Source of the DNA: Streptomyces sp. NBC_00285
GTDB taxonomy: Bacteria; Actinomycetota; Actinomycetes; Streptomycetales; Streptomycetaceae
DNA: 64,000 bases
Direction: 5' to 3'
Assembly: GCF_036174265.1 (NCBI RefSeq)
Contig: NZ_CP108055.1
Span: 6,386,001 to 6,450,000 of the forward strand
Position numbers and translations under genes: made by a program. The notes under the pieces are model-generated. The model was not told the origin of the DNA. It ran no database searches and saw only the letters and a list, made by a program, of their open reading frames with translations. Shown one piece after another: positions 8,903-18,155 of this stretch; positions within the stretch are counted from its first letter, which is position 1; each line of letters opens with the position of its first letter.

Positions 8903-9412
8903 TTGGCCACAGAGAATCCGGATGCGCGAGGGAACGATTCAGCGGCGGGTGGTAGGGCCGAAGAGCTGGCGGAGCAACTCGTTCAGCAACTGACCCTTCT
9001 AGCCAAGGAGATCAGGCACGCCAACCTGATACAGCTGCATCGCATTTCGGTGGAGCAGATGCAGCGCGGAATGGCGGACCCCGCTCTGGCGGACGCCGTC
9101 AGTACGCTGTCGGGCCTCTCGGAGCGCGAACGCCGTCAGATGATCCATGTCAACGCCCAGTACCACGGCATCGTGCTTCAGCATCGCGTAGAGGCCATGA
9201 CCTGGAACGAACTGATGGGCCACCTCAGGGTGTTGTGCCGGAATCCGGTCTTCGACCGTTACTGGCAGCTGCACCGGGACCATCGCAGGAGCCTGCCCCG
9301 TGAGTCGCTGGAGGCGCGGGTGGGGCGAGCGGTGGACGTGGTCGTGCAAGGGCTGCGTGATGAGCCTGAGGAGTGGTGGGTGGTGGCGCACCCTGAGGAG
9401 CTGTCGCCCTGA
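8903..9412 (+). CDS. DUF6082-like protein
   Basis: About 169 residues, helical and hydrophilic, resembling Streptomyces DUF6082 proteins. Conserved-looking stretches are HRISVEQMQRGMADPALADA, RRQMIHVNAQYHGIVLQHR and FDRYWQLHRDHR. The start is uncertain: TTG 8903 follows GGGGG, and no better ATG or GTG is placed close by (ATG 8834 would add 23 unconserved residues). The family has no assigned function; members are numerous and species-specific in Streptomyces. The next small gene lies 135 bases downstream. Confidence 0.7.
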   Translation: MATENPDARGNDSAAGGRAEELAEQLVQQLTLLAKEIRHANLIQLHRISVEQMQRGMADPALADAVSTLSGLSERERRQMIHVNAQYHGIVLQHRVEAMTWNELMGHLRVLCRNPVFDRYWQLHRDHRRSLPRESLEARVGRAVDVVVQGLRDEPEEWWVVAHPEELSP

Positions 9413-9547
9413 AGGGATTGCACTCACTCCAAGTGGCGGAACTCGTCACCCCTACGGGCTAACTCCGTTTAAAATGACGTGTCTTGGGAAGCCGGGCCCG
9501 GTTGTGCCAGACGATCATGGCTCCATCTCGTCGAAGAGGCTCTCCGC

Positions 9548-9805
9548 GTGCACAACGAACCCCCCGCCGTCCGTATCCTCCGACGCATCGGTGACTCACC
9601 ACGTCAGCGCGGGAGTGCCACGTACGACACATGTCCCGACGTCTTCGAGCTGAGTGACGGCAATTTCGCGGTCATCGGCACGGATCGGACCGAGGAGCTG
9701 GACGCCCTCCTCCCGGATGACGCCGCCCGTGCCGACTACGAGCGCATCGTCGTCATCACCCGCGACACCCTCCTGCGCGCCAAGCGCGACATCCCCGACG
9801 CCTGA
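9548..9805 (+). CDS. Small conserved hypothetical protein
   Basis: 85 residues from GTG 9548: acidic, with CPDVFELSDGNFAVIGTDRT and ERIVVITRDTLLRAKRDIP. I recognise this as a common Streptomyces small protein of unknown function. It is often encoded beside helix-turn-helix or DUF6879-type genes, but no such partner is seen here. Upstream in-frame codons back to ATG 9479 do not look conserved. The gene ends inside the terminator stem shared with korB. Confidence 0.65.
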   Translation: MHNEPPAVRILRRIGDSPRQRGSATYDTCPDVFELSDGNFAVIGTDRTEELDALLPDDAARADYERIVVITRDTLLRAKRDIPDA

Positions 9806-9855
9806 CGCCCGCCGGGGCCTGGACACCGTACGACGTCCAGGCCCCGGCGGGCGTC
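9804..9855. terminator. Bidirectional 21-bp hairpin terminator
   Basis: Bases 9804-9824 pair perfectly with 9835-9855 around a 10-base loop. It separates the small gene ending at 9805 from korB, which converges on it and ends at 9867, so it can terminate both transcripts. Confidence 0.85.
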
Positions 9856-9866
9856 CTACGAGGCCG

Positions 9867-10946
9867 TCAGCCGACGACCGTCCAGGTGTCCCCGCCGGCC
9901 AGCAACGCCCCCAGATCCCCCTTGCCGTTCTGCTCGATCGCCGAGTCCAGCTGGTCCGACATCTGCGTGTCGTACACCGGGCGGTCCACCGATCGCAGGA
10001 CGCCGATCGGGGTGTGGTGGAGCGTGTCCGGGTCGGCCAGGCGGGAGAGGGCGAAGGCCGTCGTGGGGGAGGACGCGTGGGCGTCGTGGACCAGGATCTG
10101 CGACTCGTTCGACGCAGTCACCGGCACCACCTTCAGGTCGCCCGTCGCCGCATCCCGGACGACTCCCTTGGACAGGTCGGCGCCGAAGCGGATCGGCCGG
10201 CCGTGTTCCAGGCGGATCACCGCTTCCTCGGCCTGCTGGCGGTCCTTCAGTGCTTCGAAGGCGCCGTCGTTGAAGATGTTGCAGTTCTGGTAGATCTCGA
10301 CCAGCGCCGTGCCGGGATGTGCGGCCGCCTCGCGCAGCACCTGCGTGAGGTGTTTGCGGTCCGAGTCGACCGTGCGGGCCACGAAGGACGCCTCCGCGCC
10401 GATGGCGAGGGACACCGGGTTGAACGGGGCGTCCAGCGAGCCCATCGGCGTCGACTTCGTGATCTTGCCGACCTCGGAGGTCGGGGAGTACTGGCCCTTC
10501 GTGAGGCCGTAGATCCGGTTGTTGAAGAGCAGGATCTTGAGGTTGACGTTGCGGCGCAGGGCGTGGATCAGGTGGTTGCCGCCGATGGACAGCGCGTCAC
10601 CGTCCCCCGTCACCACCCACACCGACAGGTCCCGGCGCGAGGTCGCGAGGCCCGTCGCGATCGCGGGGGCGCGGCCGTGGATGGAGTGCATGCCGTAGGT
10701 GTTCATGTAGTACGGGAACCGCGACGAGCAGCCGATGCCCGAGACGAAGACGATGTTCTCCTTGGCCAGCCCCAGCTCCGGCATGAAGCCCTGGACCGCC
10801 GCGAGGATCGCGTAGTCACCGCAGCCGGGGCACCAGCGGACTTCCTGGTCGGACTTGAAGTCCTTCATGCTCTGGCGGGCCTCGGCCTTGGGGACCAGCG
10901 TGAGTGCCTCGATCGTGCCCGAGCCTTCCGTGGACGTCTCAGCCAT
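9867..10946 (-). CDS. korB: 2-oxoacid:ferredoxin oxidoreductase, beta subunit
   Basis: 359 residues. RWCPGCGDYAILAAVQGFMP (about residues 38-57) carries two of the cluster cysteines and TPP contacts. GIGCSSRFPYYMNTYGMHSI follows, and VVTGDGDALSIGGNHLIHAL is the TPP/Mg-binding GDG-(N) motif. The subunit binds thiamine diphosphate and a [4Fe-4S] cluster. With KorA it oxidatively decarboxylates 2-oxoglutarate (or another 2-oxoacid) to the CoA thioester, reducing ferredoxin. The start overlaps the korA end by 8 bases, so the two are translationally coupled. Confidence 0.95.
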   Translation of the reverse strand: MAETSTEGSGTIEALTLVPKAEARQSMKDFKSDQEVRWCPGCGDYAILAAVQGFMPELGLAKENIVFVSGIGCSSRFPYYMNTYGMHSIHGRAPAIATGLATSRRDLSVWVVTGDGDALSIGGNHLIHALRRNVNLKILLFNNRIYGLTKGQYSPTSEVGKITKSTPMGSLDAPFNPVSLAIGAEASFVARTVDSDRKHLTQVLREAAAHPGTALVEIYQNCNIFNDGAFEALKDRQQAEEAVIRLEHGRPIRFGADLSKGVVRDAATGDLKVVPVTASNESQILVHDAHASSPTTAFALSRLADPDTLHHTPIGVLRSVDRPVYDTQMSDQLDSAIEQNGKGDLGALLAGGDTWTVVG

Positions 10947-12867
10947 CGATGGCCTCCTTGAGAGCCGTGGCGAGCTGTTCGGCCTTGAACGGCATGCCGT
11001 TGACCTGGTTGTAGCTGTGCGCGTCGACCAGGTACTTCGCCCGGATGAGCGTGGCGAGCTGCCCGAGGTTCATCTCCGGGATGACGACCTTGTCGTACGC
11101 CTTCAGCACCGCGCCCAGGTTGTGCGGGAAGGGGTTGAGGTGGCGCAGATGAGCCTGCGCGATCGACTCGCCGGCCGTCCGCAGCCGTCGTACCGCCGCC
11201 GTGATCGGCCCGTACGTCGATCCCCAGCCCAGCACCAGCGTGCGCGCCTCGTGCGGGTCGTCGACCTCCAGATCGGGTACGTCGATCCCGTCGATCTTGG
11301 CCTGGCGGGTACGGACCATGAAGTCGTGGTTGGCCGGGGAGTAGGAGATGTTCCCGGTCCCGTCCTCCTTCTCGATGCCGCCGATGCGGTGTTCGAGACC
11401 CGGTGTGCCAGGCACGGCCCAGGGGCGGGCGAGGGTCTGAGGGTCGCGCTTGTAGGGCCAGAAGACCTCGGTGCCGTCGTCCAGGGTGTGGTTCGGGCCC
11501 TGCGCGAACTGCACGGTCAGGTCCGGGAGTTCGTCCAGCTCGGGGATGCGCCACGGCTCGGAACCGTTGGCCAGGTAGCCGTCCGACAGCAGCATCACCG
11601 GCGTGCGGTACGCCAGCGCGATCCGGGCCGCCTCCAGCGCCGCGTCGAAGCAGTCGGCCGGGGTGCGGGGAGCGACGATCGGCACCGGCGCCTCGCCGTT
11701 GCGCCCGAACATCGCCTGCAGCAGGTCCGCCTGCTCGGTCTTGGTCGGCAGACCGGTGGAGGGGCCGCCGCGCTGGATGTCGATGACCAGCAGCGGCAGC
11801 TCCAGGGAGACCGCGAGGCCGATGGTCTCCGACTTCAGGGCCACCCCCGGCCCGGAGGTCGTCGTCACCGCGAGCGAGCCGCCGAAGGCCGCGCCCAGTG
11901 CCGCGCCGATGCCCGCGATCTCGTCCTCGGCCTGGAAGGTCCGTACGCCGAAGTTCTTGTGTCTGCTCAGCTCGTGCAGGATGTCCGAGGCCGGGGTGAT
12001 CGGGTAGGAGCCCAGGAAGAGTGGCAGGTCCGCCTGGCGAGACGCGGCGACCAGCCCGTAGGACAGGGCGAGGTTCCCGGAGATGTTGCGGTAGGTGCCG
12101 ACCGGGAACGCCTTCGTCGCCGGGGCGATCTCGTAGGAGACGGCGAAGTCCTCGGTGGTCTCACCGAAGTTCCAGCCCGCCCGGAACGCGGCGAGGTTCG
12201 CCTCGGCGATCTGAGGTTTCTTCGCGAACTTCGTCCGCAGGAACTTCTCCGTGCCCTCGGTGGGCCGGTGGTACATCCATGACAAGAGGCCGAGCGCGAA
12301 CATGTTCTTGCTGCGCTCGGCCTCTTTGCGGCTGAGGTCGAAATCCTTGAGGGCCTCGACGGTCAGCGTGGTCAGCGGCACCGGATGGAGGCTGTACCCG
12401 TCGAGGGAGCCGTCCTCCAGCGGCGAGGCCGCGTACCCCACCTTCTGCATCGCCCGTTTGGTGAACTCGTCCGTGTTGACGATGATCTCCGCACCGCGTG
12501 GCAGGTCGGCGGTGTTCGCCTTCAGGGCCGCCGGGTTCATCGCGACCAGCACGTTCGGCGCGTCCCCCGGCGTGAGGATGTCGTGGTCGGCGAAGTGGAG
12601 CTGGAAGGAGGAGACCCCCGGCAGGGTTCCGGCAGGGGCCCGGATCTCGGCGGGGAAGTTGGGAAGCGTGGACAGGTCGTTGCCGAAGGTCGCCGTCTCC
12701 GAGGTGAAACGGTCACCGGTGAGCTGCATCCCGTCACCGGAGTCCCCCGCGAAACGAATGATCACCCGGTTGAGACGGCGGACATCCTTCACGCCGGTCT
12801 CTTTGCGCTGCTCTCCCACGACGGCTTCGTCGGCCTGCTCCGCTGCGCTGCTGACCTGACTGGTCAC
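10939..12867 (-). CDS. korA: 2-oxoacid:ferredoxin oxidoreductase, fused gamma-alpha subunit
   Basis: 642 residues. The N-terminal gamma domain (about 35-220; RFAGDSGDGMQLTGDRF, then NFPAEIRAPAG) is followed by the alpha pyrimidine-binding part (GSYPITPASDILHELSRHK, FQAEDEIAGIGAALGAAFGG, TTTSGPGVALKSE) and a C-terminal transketolase-like domain (LVLGWGSTYGPITAAVRRL). GTG 12867 has GGAGG 9 bases upstream. It forms a heterodimer or heterotetramer with KorB. Reduced ferredoxin could feed the nearby NuoEFG-less complex I. Confidence 0.95.
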   Translation of the reverse strand: MTSQVSSAAEQADEAVVGEQRKETGVKDVRRLNRVIIRFAGDSGDGMQLTGDRFTSETATFGNDLSTLPNFPAEIRAPAGTLPGVSSFQLHFADHDILTPGDAPNVLVAMNPAALKANTADLPRGAEIIVNTDEFTKRAMQKVGYAASPLEDGSLDGYSLHPVPLTTLTVEALKDFDLSRKEAERSKNMFALGLLSWMYHRPTEGTEKFLRTKFAKKPQIAEANLAAFRAGWNFGETTEDFAVSYEIAPATKAFPVGTYRNISGNLALSYGLVAASRQADLPLFLGSYPITPASDILHELSRHKNFGVRTFQAEDEIAGIGAALGAAFGGSLAVTTTSGPGVALKSETIGLAVSLELPLLVIDIQRGGPSTGLPTKTEQADLLQAMFGRNGEAPVPIVAPRTPADCFDAALEAARIALAYRTPVMLLSDGYLANGSEPWRIPELDELPDLTVQFAQGPNHTLDDGTEVFWPYKRDPQTLARPWAVPGTPGLEHRIGGIEKEDGTGNISYSPANHDFMVRTRQAKIDGIDVPDLEVDDPHEARTLVLGWGSTYGPITAAVRRLRTAGESIAQAHLRHLNPFPHNLGAVLKAYDKVVIPEMNLGQLATLIRAKYLVDAHSYNQVNGMPFKAEQLATALKEAIDG

Positions 12868-13067
12868 TGAACTGGACCTCCCTCGAGGCGGCTGTTCGGG
12901 AGCGGCCTTCCGGCAGGCCTTCCCAGGATCAACCCTACGACCGCAGGGGTTGCCTTCCCTCGGACATTCGCATGATGGACCTGGTTTTGAGACGGTACGA
13001 CGCCCTGACTTGTCATGAATTACACGCCCCCCGACGCTTTGCTTGAAGACGCTCCCACTCGTCCTGC

Positions 13068-13123
13068 GGTTCTTCGGATCGGTTCTTCGGGTCGGTTCTT
13101 CGGGTCGGTCGGTTCTTCGGGTC
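13068..13123. repeat. 13-bp tandem repeat (four copies)
   Basis: GGTTCTTCGGGTC is repeated at 13068 (one mismatch), 13081, 13094 and, after a 4-base GGTC remnant, 13111. It lies in the intergenic region downstream of the response regulator gene and upstream of korA. Slippage-prone sequence; no function is evident. Confidence 0.85.
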
Positions 13124-13142
13124 CTGGCGCCCGGACGGTGGC

Positions 13143-13802
13143 TCAGGAGTTCAGATAGGTGAGGACGGCCAGCACCCTGCGATGGTCCCCGTCGCTCTGC
13201 GACAGCCCGAGCTTCAGGAAGATGTTGCTGACATGCTTCTCGACGGCCCCGTCGCTGACCACGAGCTGGCGCGCGACGGCCGAGTTGGTCCGCCCCTCGG
13301 CCATGAGCCCGAGCACCTCCCGCTCACGGGGCGTGAGATTGGCGAGCACATGCTGCTTACGGCTGCGCCCCAGCAACTGTGCGACCACCTCGGGGTCGAG
13401 GGCCGTACCGCCCTGGGCCACCCGTACCACCGCGTCCACGAACTCACGCACCTCCGCGACCCGGTCCTTGAGCAGGTAGCCCACCCCGTGACTGGACCCG
13501 GCGAGCAGTTCGGTGGCGTACCGCTCCTCCACGTACTGCGACAGTACGAGTACCCCGAGTCCGGGATGTGCCTTGCGCAGTTGTACGGCGGCCCGCACTC
13601 CTTCGTCGGTGTGCGTCGGCGGCATCCGTACGTCGGCGACGACGACGTCGGGCAGCTCGCCCTGCGCGTCCAGCTCGCCGATGGTCTTGATCAGTGCCTC
13701 CCCGTCGCCCACACCGGCCACGACGTCGTGCCCGCGGTCCGTCAGCAACCGGGTCAGGCCCTCCCTCAGCAGCACTGAATCCTCGGCGATGACCACCCGC
13801 AC
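13143..13802 (-). CDS. NarL/LuxR-family response regulator
   Basis: 219 residues from GTG 13802, where GGAGG lies 5 bases upstream; GTG 13814 is the alternative. Receiver domain: [16 protein letters not shown] (acid pocket), phospho-acceptor D57 in [10 protein letters not shown], and switch region [13 protein letters not shown]. LuxR-type HTH at the C-terminus: [20 protein letters not shown], then [16 protein letters not shown]. It lies downstream of two paralogous DesK/NarX-type kinases in the same direction and is the obvious target of both. Confidence 0.93.
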   Translation of the reverse strand: MRVVIAEDSVLLREGLTRLLTDRGHDVVAGVGDGEALIKTIGELDAQGELPDVVVADVRMPPTHTDEGVRAAVQLRKAHPGLGVLVLSQYVEERYATELLAGSSHGVGYLLKDRVAEVREFVDAVVRVAQGGTALDPEVVAQLLGRSRKQHVLANLTPREREVLGLMAEGRTNSAVARQLVVSDGAVEKHVSNIFLKLGLSQSDGDHRRVLAVLTYLNS

Positions 13803-13965
13803 CCTGTCCTCCACGACTCTCGGCCCCCCAGCCCACATCCTGCCCATCCGCCGGACAGGTCCAGCATTCCAGCATTCGGATGCGGACGGGCGTGGGCAAC
13901 GGGATTAGGGGGCCGTAGATACGAACAAAGGGCCGAGAACGGGGGGTCAGGTGCGGAATCCGGCC

Positions 13966-14050
13966 ACGCCTTTCAGCCCCTCCGGCGTTTGAGGAGCGGG
14001 GGTCCGGGGGCGGAGCCCCTGGGAACGGGGTCGAAGGGGCAGCGCCCCTG
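13966..14050. repeat. GC-rich intergenic repeat typical of Streptomyces
   Basis: The stretch has the recurring Streptomyces intergenic pattern: CCGGCGTTTGAGGAGC, GGGGTCCGGGGGCGGAGCCC, then GGGGCAGCGCCCC. This family of short dispersed sequences sits near gene ends in many Streptomyces genomes and forms strong secondary structure. Recognised from memory; copy number in this genome cannot be seen. Confidence 0.5.
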
Positions 14051-14066
14051 GGTATGGGACGGGAAA

Positions 14067-14096
14067 GGGCGGTGGGGGCGAAAACCCCCACCGCCC
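14067..14096 (-). terminator. Hairpin terminator of the sensor-kinase gene
   Basis: Bases 14067-14078 and 14085-14096 form a perfect 12-bp GC stem with loop CGAAAA, 16 bases beyond the end of the kinase gene (14113). It may separate the kinases from the response regulator transcript. Confidence 0.75.
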
Positions 14097-14112
14097 GCTC
14101 ACTCAGGACCCG

Positions 14113-15456
14113 TCACACCCGATTCCCCCGCCAAGGCAACTCCGCGGTCACCCGAGTAGGCCCTCCCACCGGCGAGTCCACCACCAGGATCCCGTCAACG
14201 GCATCCAACCGCTCCGCCAACCCCGCGAGCCCGGACCCGGAGGACACGTCGGCTCCGCCCACCCCGTTGTCCACCACCTGAAGCATCAGCCGGTCCTCCA
14301 CCCGCCACACGTCCACCGCGGCCGACGTGGCCCGGGAGTGCTTGCTGATGTTCTGCAACAGCTCCGACACCGTGAAGTACGCGATCCCCTCGATCGCGGG
14401 CGCCGGCCGGGCCGGCAGATCCACCTCCACCTGCACCGGCACCGTGCACCGGGACGCCACCGAGGACAGCGCGGCGTCAAGGCCCCGGTCGGTCAGCACG
14501 GCCGGATGGATCCCCCGAGCCAGATCCCGCAGCTCCTGCAGCGCCGTCTTCACCTCACCGTGCGCCTCGTCCACCATCCGCGCCGCCGCGGCGGGGTCCT
14601 CCGTGAGCTTCTCCTTCGCCAGCCCCAGATCCATGGCCAGCGCCACCAGCCGGGCCTGCGCCCCGTCGTGCAGGTCGCGTTCGATACGCCGCAGATCCGC
14701 CGCCGCCGTGTCCACCACGACGCCCCGGTCCGACTCCAGCTCCACCACCCGCGCCGACAGCCGGGTCGGCCCGAGCAGACCCGTCACCATCGCCCGGTCC
14801 ACCGTCGTCAGCGCCCGCACGATCCACGGCGTGGCCAGCGTGAACAACAGCCCCACCAGCGCGGTCACGGTGATCTCGAACGGGTTGTCCAGATAGATGT
14901 GGTGGGTCTGGTCGCCGTACAACTGGAGTCCGTCCTGGCCGGCGTACGCCGGGAAGACCCAGAACCACAGCGGATACGTCAGCAGCGCCCAGCCGTACAC
15001 CCAGAAGTTCACCGCGACGGCGAACGAGAACACCGCCCACGGCAGGTGCAGCACGGAGTACAGCAGGGTCCGCCAGGACGTCCCGCTCTTGAGGACCGCC
15101 CCCATCCACGCCATGAACCCGGGCTTGCGCATTCGCAGCGGTTCCGGGTCCGCCAGTTCCAGATCCAGCAGCGCCCGCGCCCGCGCCCGCTCCAGCGCCC
15201 CGAGCCCCCGGCACCCGGCGAGCCCCGCCGCGAACACCGGGATCCCGAGGAAGGTCACGAGCAGACCCGCACCCAGCGAGACCATCGTGACGGCGTACGT
15301 GAACAGCACGATGCTGATCGGAAGGCTCAGCAGCACATAGCCGAACTCACGCCAGGTCCGCCCCTCGAACGGCGCCCGCAGCCCCGCCGGCACCCGGTGC
15401 CGCCGCGCCTCCTCGGGGAACCCGAGCCCACTGTCGTACCCGTAGTCCGTGGCCAT
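14113..15456 (-). CDS. Sensor histidine kinase (HisKA_3 type)
   Basis: 447 residues. The N-terminal half is a membrane sensor with about four to five hydrophobic segments (for example YVLLSLPISIVLFTYAVTMV and GLLFTLATPWIVRAL). The HisKA_3 box is RRIERDLHDGAQARLVALAM (phospho-acceptor His in RDLHDG, about residue 264). The ATPase region has SELLQNISKHSRAT (N box) and VVDNGVGG (G1), ending in LPWRGN. It is closely paralogous to the next upstream kinase over the whole cytoplasmic part. It likely phosphorylates the response regulator at 13143. The signal is unknown; the sensor domain lacks an obvious extracellular pocket. Confidence 0.92.
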   Translation of the reverse strand: MATDYGYDSGLGFPEEARRHRVPAGLRAPFEGRTWREFGYVLLSLPISIVLFTYAVTMVSLGAGLLVTFLGIPVFAAGLAGCRGLGALERARARALLDLELADPEPLRMRKPGFMAWMGAVLKSGTSWRTLLYSVLHLPWAVFSFAVAVNFWVYGWALLTYPLWFWVFPAYAGQDGLQLYGDQTHHIYLDNPFEITVTALVGLLFTLATPWIVRALTTVDRAMVTGLLGPTRLSARVVELESDRGVVVDTAAADLRRIERDLHDGAQARLVALAMDLGLAKEKLTEDPAAAARMVDEAHGEVKTALQELRDLARGIHPAVLTDRGLDAALSSVASRCTVPVQVEVDLPARPAPAIEGIAYFTVSELLQNISKHSRATSAAVDVWRVEDRLMLQVVDNGVGGADVSSGSGLAGLAERLDAVDGILVVDSPVGGPTRVTAELPWRGNRV

Positions 15457-15593
15457 CGACGTCGTCCTTCTTCTCTCGTCCCGCGCCTGTGGTGTCGTAC
15501 CTCCACCCTGCTGGGCCGCAGCTCAACGGACCATGGAGGCCGTCGGCGTCTTGGAAGGGGGGTTTTCCCCACCCCTTCCGGCCGCAACGGCCG

Positions 15594-16865
15594 TCACTGC
15601 CTGTGCGGCGCCCGGTCCCGCCACGGCAGCTCGGCCGTCACCACCGTCGGGCCGCCCGGCGGCGAGTCGATGACGAACAGGCCGTCGACCGCGTCCAGCC
15701 GCTCCGCGAGCCCGCGCATACCGGTGCCGCCGTCGAGCCGGGCGCCGCCGCGGCCGTCGTCCCACACCTGGATGAGCAGCCGTTCCTCCGACCGCCACAC
15801 GTCGACCGACGCCGACCTTGCCCCGCTGTGCTTGCTGATGTTCTGCAGCAGCTCGGAGACGGTGAAGTAGGCGATGCCCTCGATCGCCTGCACCGGCCGC
15901 GCGTCGAGGTCGGCGGTCACCTTCACCGGCACCGTGCAACGCGAGGCGACCGACGACAGGGCCGCATCGAGCCCGCGGTCGGTCAGCACGGCCGGATGGA
16001 TCCCCCGAGCCAGGTCCCGCAGCTCCTGAAGCGCCAACTTCACCTCGCCGTGCGCCTCCGCGACCATCGCCTGCGCGTACTCCGGGTCCTCCAGGAGCTT
16101 CTCCTTCGCGAGGCCGAGGCCCATGGCCAGATTGACCAGCCGGGCCTGCGCCCCGTCGTGCAGATCCCGCTCGATGCGCCGCAGGTCGGACGCGGCCACG
16201 TCCACCACGACCCCCCGGTCCGACTCCAGTTCCGCGATACGGCGTTCCAGCTCGGTCGAGGGCGACAGCAGACCGCGCACCATCGCCCGGTCCACGTTGG
16301 TGAGGCCCCGCGCGATGAACGGCAGCACCGGCCACAGCACGAACAACGAGGTCAGCGTAAGGGCGAAGGTGACGATGCCCCAGGGCAGCCGGACGAAGTC
16401 GTACAGCACCGTCCGCCAGCCCACCGGGTCCTTCAGACCCATCCACAGCTGGGGGAAGAAGCCGCTGCCGCCCTTCTTGGTGCGCCACGGCAGCGGACTC
16501 GGTTCGTCCACCTGCAGTCCGAGCAGCGCCCGGGCCCGCGCCCGCTCCAGCTTGCCCAACTGCCGCGCGCCCAGCAGACCGGCCGCGAGCAGCGGGAACC
16601 CGATCACCGTGACGGTCAGCCAGAGACCGGTGAACAGCACGGTCATGACGTAGGTGAAGCCGAGGACCGACATCGGAAGGTTCGCCAGGAGATGCGCGAT
16701 CTCCTTCCAGGTGTGTGCGTCATAGGCGAAACGGGCCGGTGGCAGTCGCCCGCCGTCGGTTCGGCCGCTGGTTCCGGCGGATCCTCCGGCGATTCCTCCG
16801 GTGGCTCCGCCGGTGGTTCCGCCGGTGGTCACGGCACGGCTCGGGGACGAGTGGCGTTCGGTCAT
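15594..16865 (-). CDS. Sensor histidine kinase, paralogue of its neighbour
   Basis: 423 residues. It opens with a Gly/Thr-rich low-complexity stretch (TTGGTTGGATGGIAGG), then a shorter membrane sensor (MSVLGFTYVMTVLFTGLWL and further segments). The HisKA_3 box RRIERDLHDGAQARLVNLAM and ATPase motifs SELLQNISKHSGAR and VWDDGRGGARLDG follow. It has fewer membrane segments than the kinase at 14113 but nearly the same catalytic core, so a tandem duplication is likely. The gene is divergent from nuoA (about 190 bases apart), which hints at, but does not prove, control of the nuo operon. Confidence 0.92.
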   Translation of the reverse strand: MTERHSSPSRAVTTGGTTGGATGGIAGGSAGTSGRTDGGRLPPARFAYDAHTWKEIAHLLANLPMSVLGFTYVMTVLFTGLWLTVTVIGFPLLAAGLLGARQLGKLERARARALLGLQVDEPSPLPWRTKKGGSGFFPQLWMGLKDPVGWRTVLYDFVRLPWGIVTFALTLTSLFVLWPVLPFIARGLTNVDRAMVRGLLSPSTELERRIAELESDRGVVVDVAASDLRRIERDLHDGAQARLVNLAMGLGLAKEKLLEDPEYAQAMVAEAHGEVKLALQELRDLARGIHPAVLTDRGLDAALSSVASRCTVPVKVTADLDARPVQAIEGIAYFTVSELLQNISKHSGARSASVDVWRSEERLLIQVWDDGRGGARLDGGTGMRGLAERLDAVDGLFVIDSPPGGPTVVTAELPWRDRAPHRQ

Positions 16866-17058
16866 ATGAGCTAGCCTGCCGCGCGGGACCGCCGGGCGCC
16901 ATGAGGCGGGCCGCCGCCGTGCCCTGGGGAAAACCCCACCCCTGTCTTCGAACGGGTGACGGGCTGCTTACGGGTCCTTTATCAGGGCCTAGACTCCCGT
17001 GCGTACAGATCGTCGAACAGCGGTGTTCATCGATGTCCACAGGGAGCGAGGGGCGGAC

Positions 17059-17463
17059 GTGCCGGAACCGACCGTCGATACGACCGTCGTCGCGGCGGAC
17101 TACTTCCAGTCGTACTCGGTCGTCGGACTGCTCGCCGTCATCGGCGTGCTCTTCGTCGCCGTCGCCTTCGGCGCCGGCCGCCTGCTGCGGCCCGTGGTCC
17201 CCACCCCCGAGAAGCTCCTGACGTACGAGTGCGGAGTCGACCCCGTCGGCGAGGGCTGGGCCCACACCCAGGTCCGCTACTACGTCTACGCCTTCCTGTA
17301 CGTCATCTTCGCCGTCGACTCGATCTTCCTGTTCCCGTGGGCGACGGTCTTCGCCGCTCCCGGCTACGGCGCGACCACCCTCGTCGAGATGTTCATCTTC
17401 CTCGGCTTCCTCGCAGTGGGCCTCCTCTACGCGTACAAGAAGGGTGTCCTGGAATGGACGTGA
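17059..17463 (+). CDS. nuoA: NADH-quinone oxidoreductase subunit A (second cluster)
   Basis: 134 residues from GTG 17059, preceded by GAGGGGCG. Three membrane helices are visible ([58 protein letters not shown]). Between the first two lies the conserved loop [20 protein letters not shown] with the NuoA cysteine. It is a core membrane subunit at the quinone-channel entrance of complex I. It overlaps nuoB by 10 bases and is the first gene of the operon. Confidence 0.95.
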   Translation: MPEPTVDTTVVAADYFQSYSVVGLLAVIGVLFVAVAFGAGRLLRPVVPTPEKLLTYECGVDPVGEGWAHTQVRYYVYAFLYVIFAVDSIFLFPWATVFAAPGYGATTLVEMFIFLGFLAVGLLYAYKKGVLEWT

Positions 17464-18155
17464 CCCCCTCGGAGCCTGTTCTGCTTCCGGAGCCGAAACG
17501 GCTGGGCGCCCTCGCCCGCCTCGCCCCCGAGCCGATGAAGGTCATCCTCAACTGGGGCCGCCGGTACTCCCTCTGGGTCTTCAACTTCGGCCTCGCCTGC
17601 TGCGCCATCGAGTTCATCGCCGCGTCGATGGCCCGCCACGACTTCATCCGCCTCGGCGTCATCCCCTTCGCACCGGGTCCGCGCCAGGCCGACCTGATGG
17701 TCGTATCCGGCACGGTCACGGACAAGATGGCCCCGGCCGTGAAGCGCCTCTACGAGCAGATGCCCGAGCCCAAGTACGTCATCTCCTTCGGCGCCTGCTC
17801 CAACTGCGGCGGCCCGTACTGGGACTCGTACTCGGTCACCAAGGGCGTCGACCAGATCATCCCGGTGGACGTGTACGTGCCGGGCTGCCCGCCCCGCCCC
17901 GAGGCACTCCTCCAGGGAATCCTGAAACTCCAGGAGAAGATCGCGAGGGAGTCCCTGGCGGAACGCTACGGATCCCCCGCGGCACGCCCGTCGCCGGCGG
18001 CCCTTCAGAGCGGGTTGGTGAAGGGGCCGGGGGCTCCGGGCGGGGCCGATGCCGGGGCCGATGCCGGGGCCGAGGTTTCGGGTGAGCCGGTGACTTCGGG
18101 TGATATCGAGGCTTCAGGTGACGTGGCGGCTTCTGGCGAGGGGGACGTGCGGTGA
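17454..18155 (+). CDS. nuoB: NADH-quinone oxidoreductase subunit B (N2 cluster)
   Basis: 233 residues. The N2 [4Fe-4S] ligands are present: tandem C49-C50 (GLACCAIEF), C115 (GACSNCGG) and C145 ([10 protein letters not shown]). After residue ~165 a non-homologous tail of some 65 residues follows, rich in Ala/Gly/Ser/Asp with a [11 protein letters not shown] repeat, which normal NuoB lacks. NuoB passes electrons to quinone together with NuoD, but no nuoD is in this operon. The gene ends with a 4-base overlap into nuoC. Confidence 0.95.
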   Translation: MDVTPSEPVLLPEPKRLGALARLAPEPMKVILNWGRRYSLWVFNFGLACCAIEFIAASMARHDFIRLGVIPFAPGPRQADLMVVSGTVTDKMAPAVKRLYEQMPEPKYVISFGACSNCGGPYWDSYSVTKGVDQIIPVDVYVPGCPPRPEALLQGILKLQEKIARESLAERYGSPAARPSPAALQSGLVKGPGAPGGADAGADAGAEVSGEPVTSGDIEASGDVAASGEGDVR

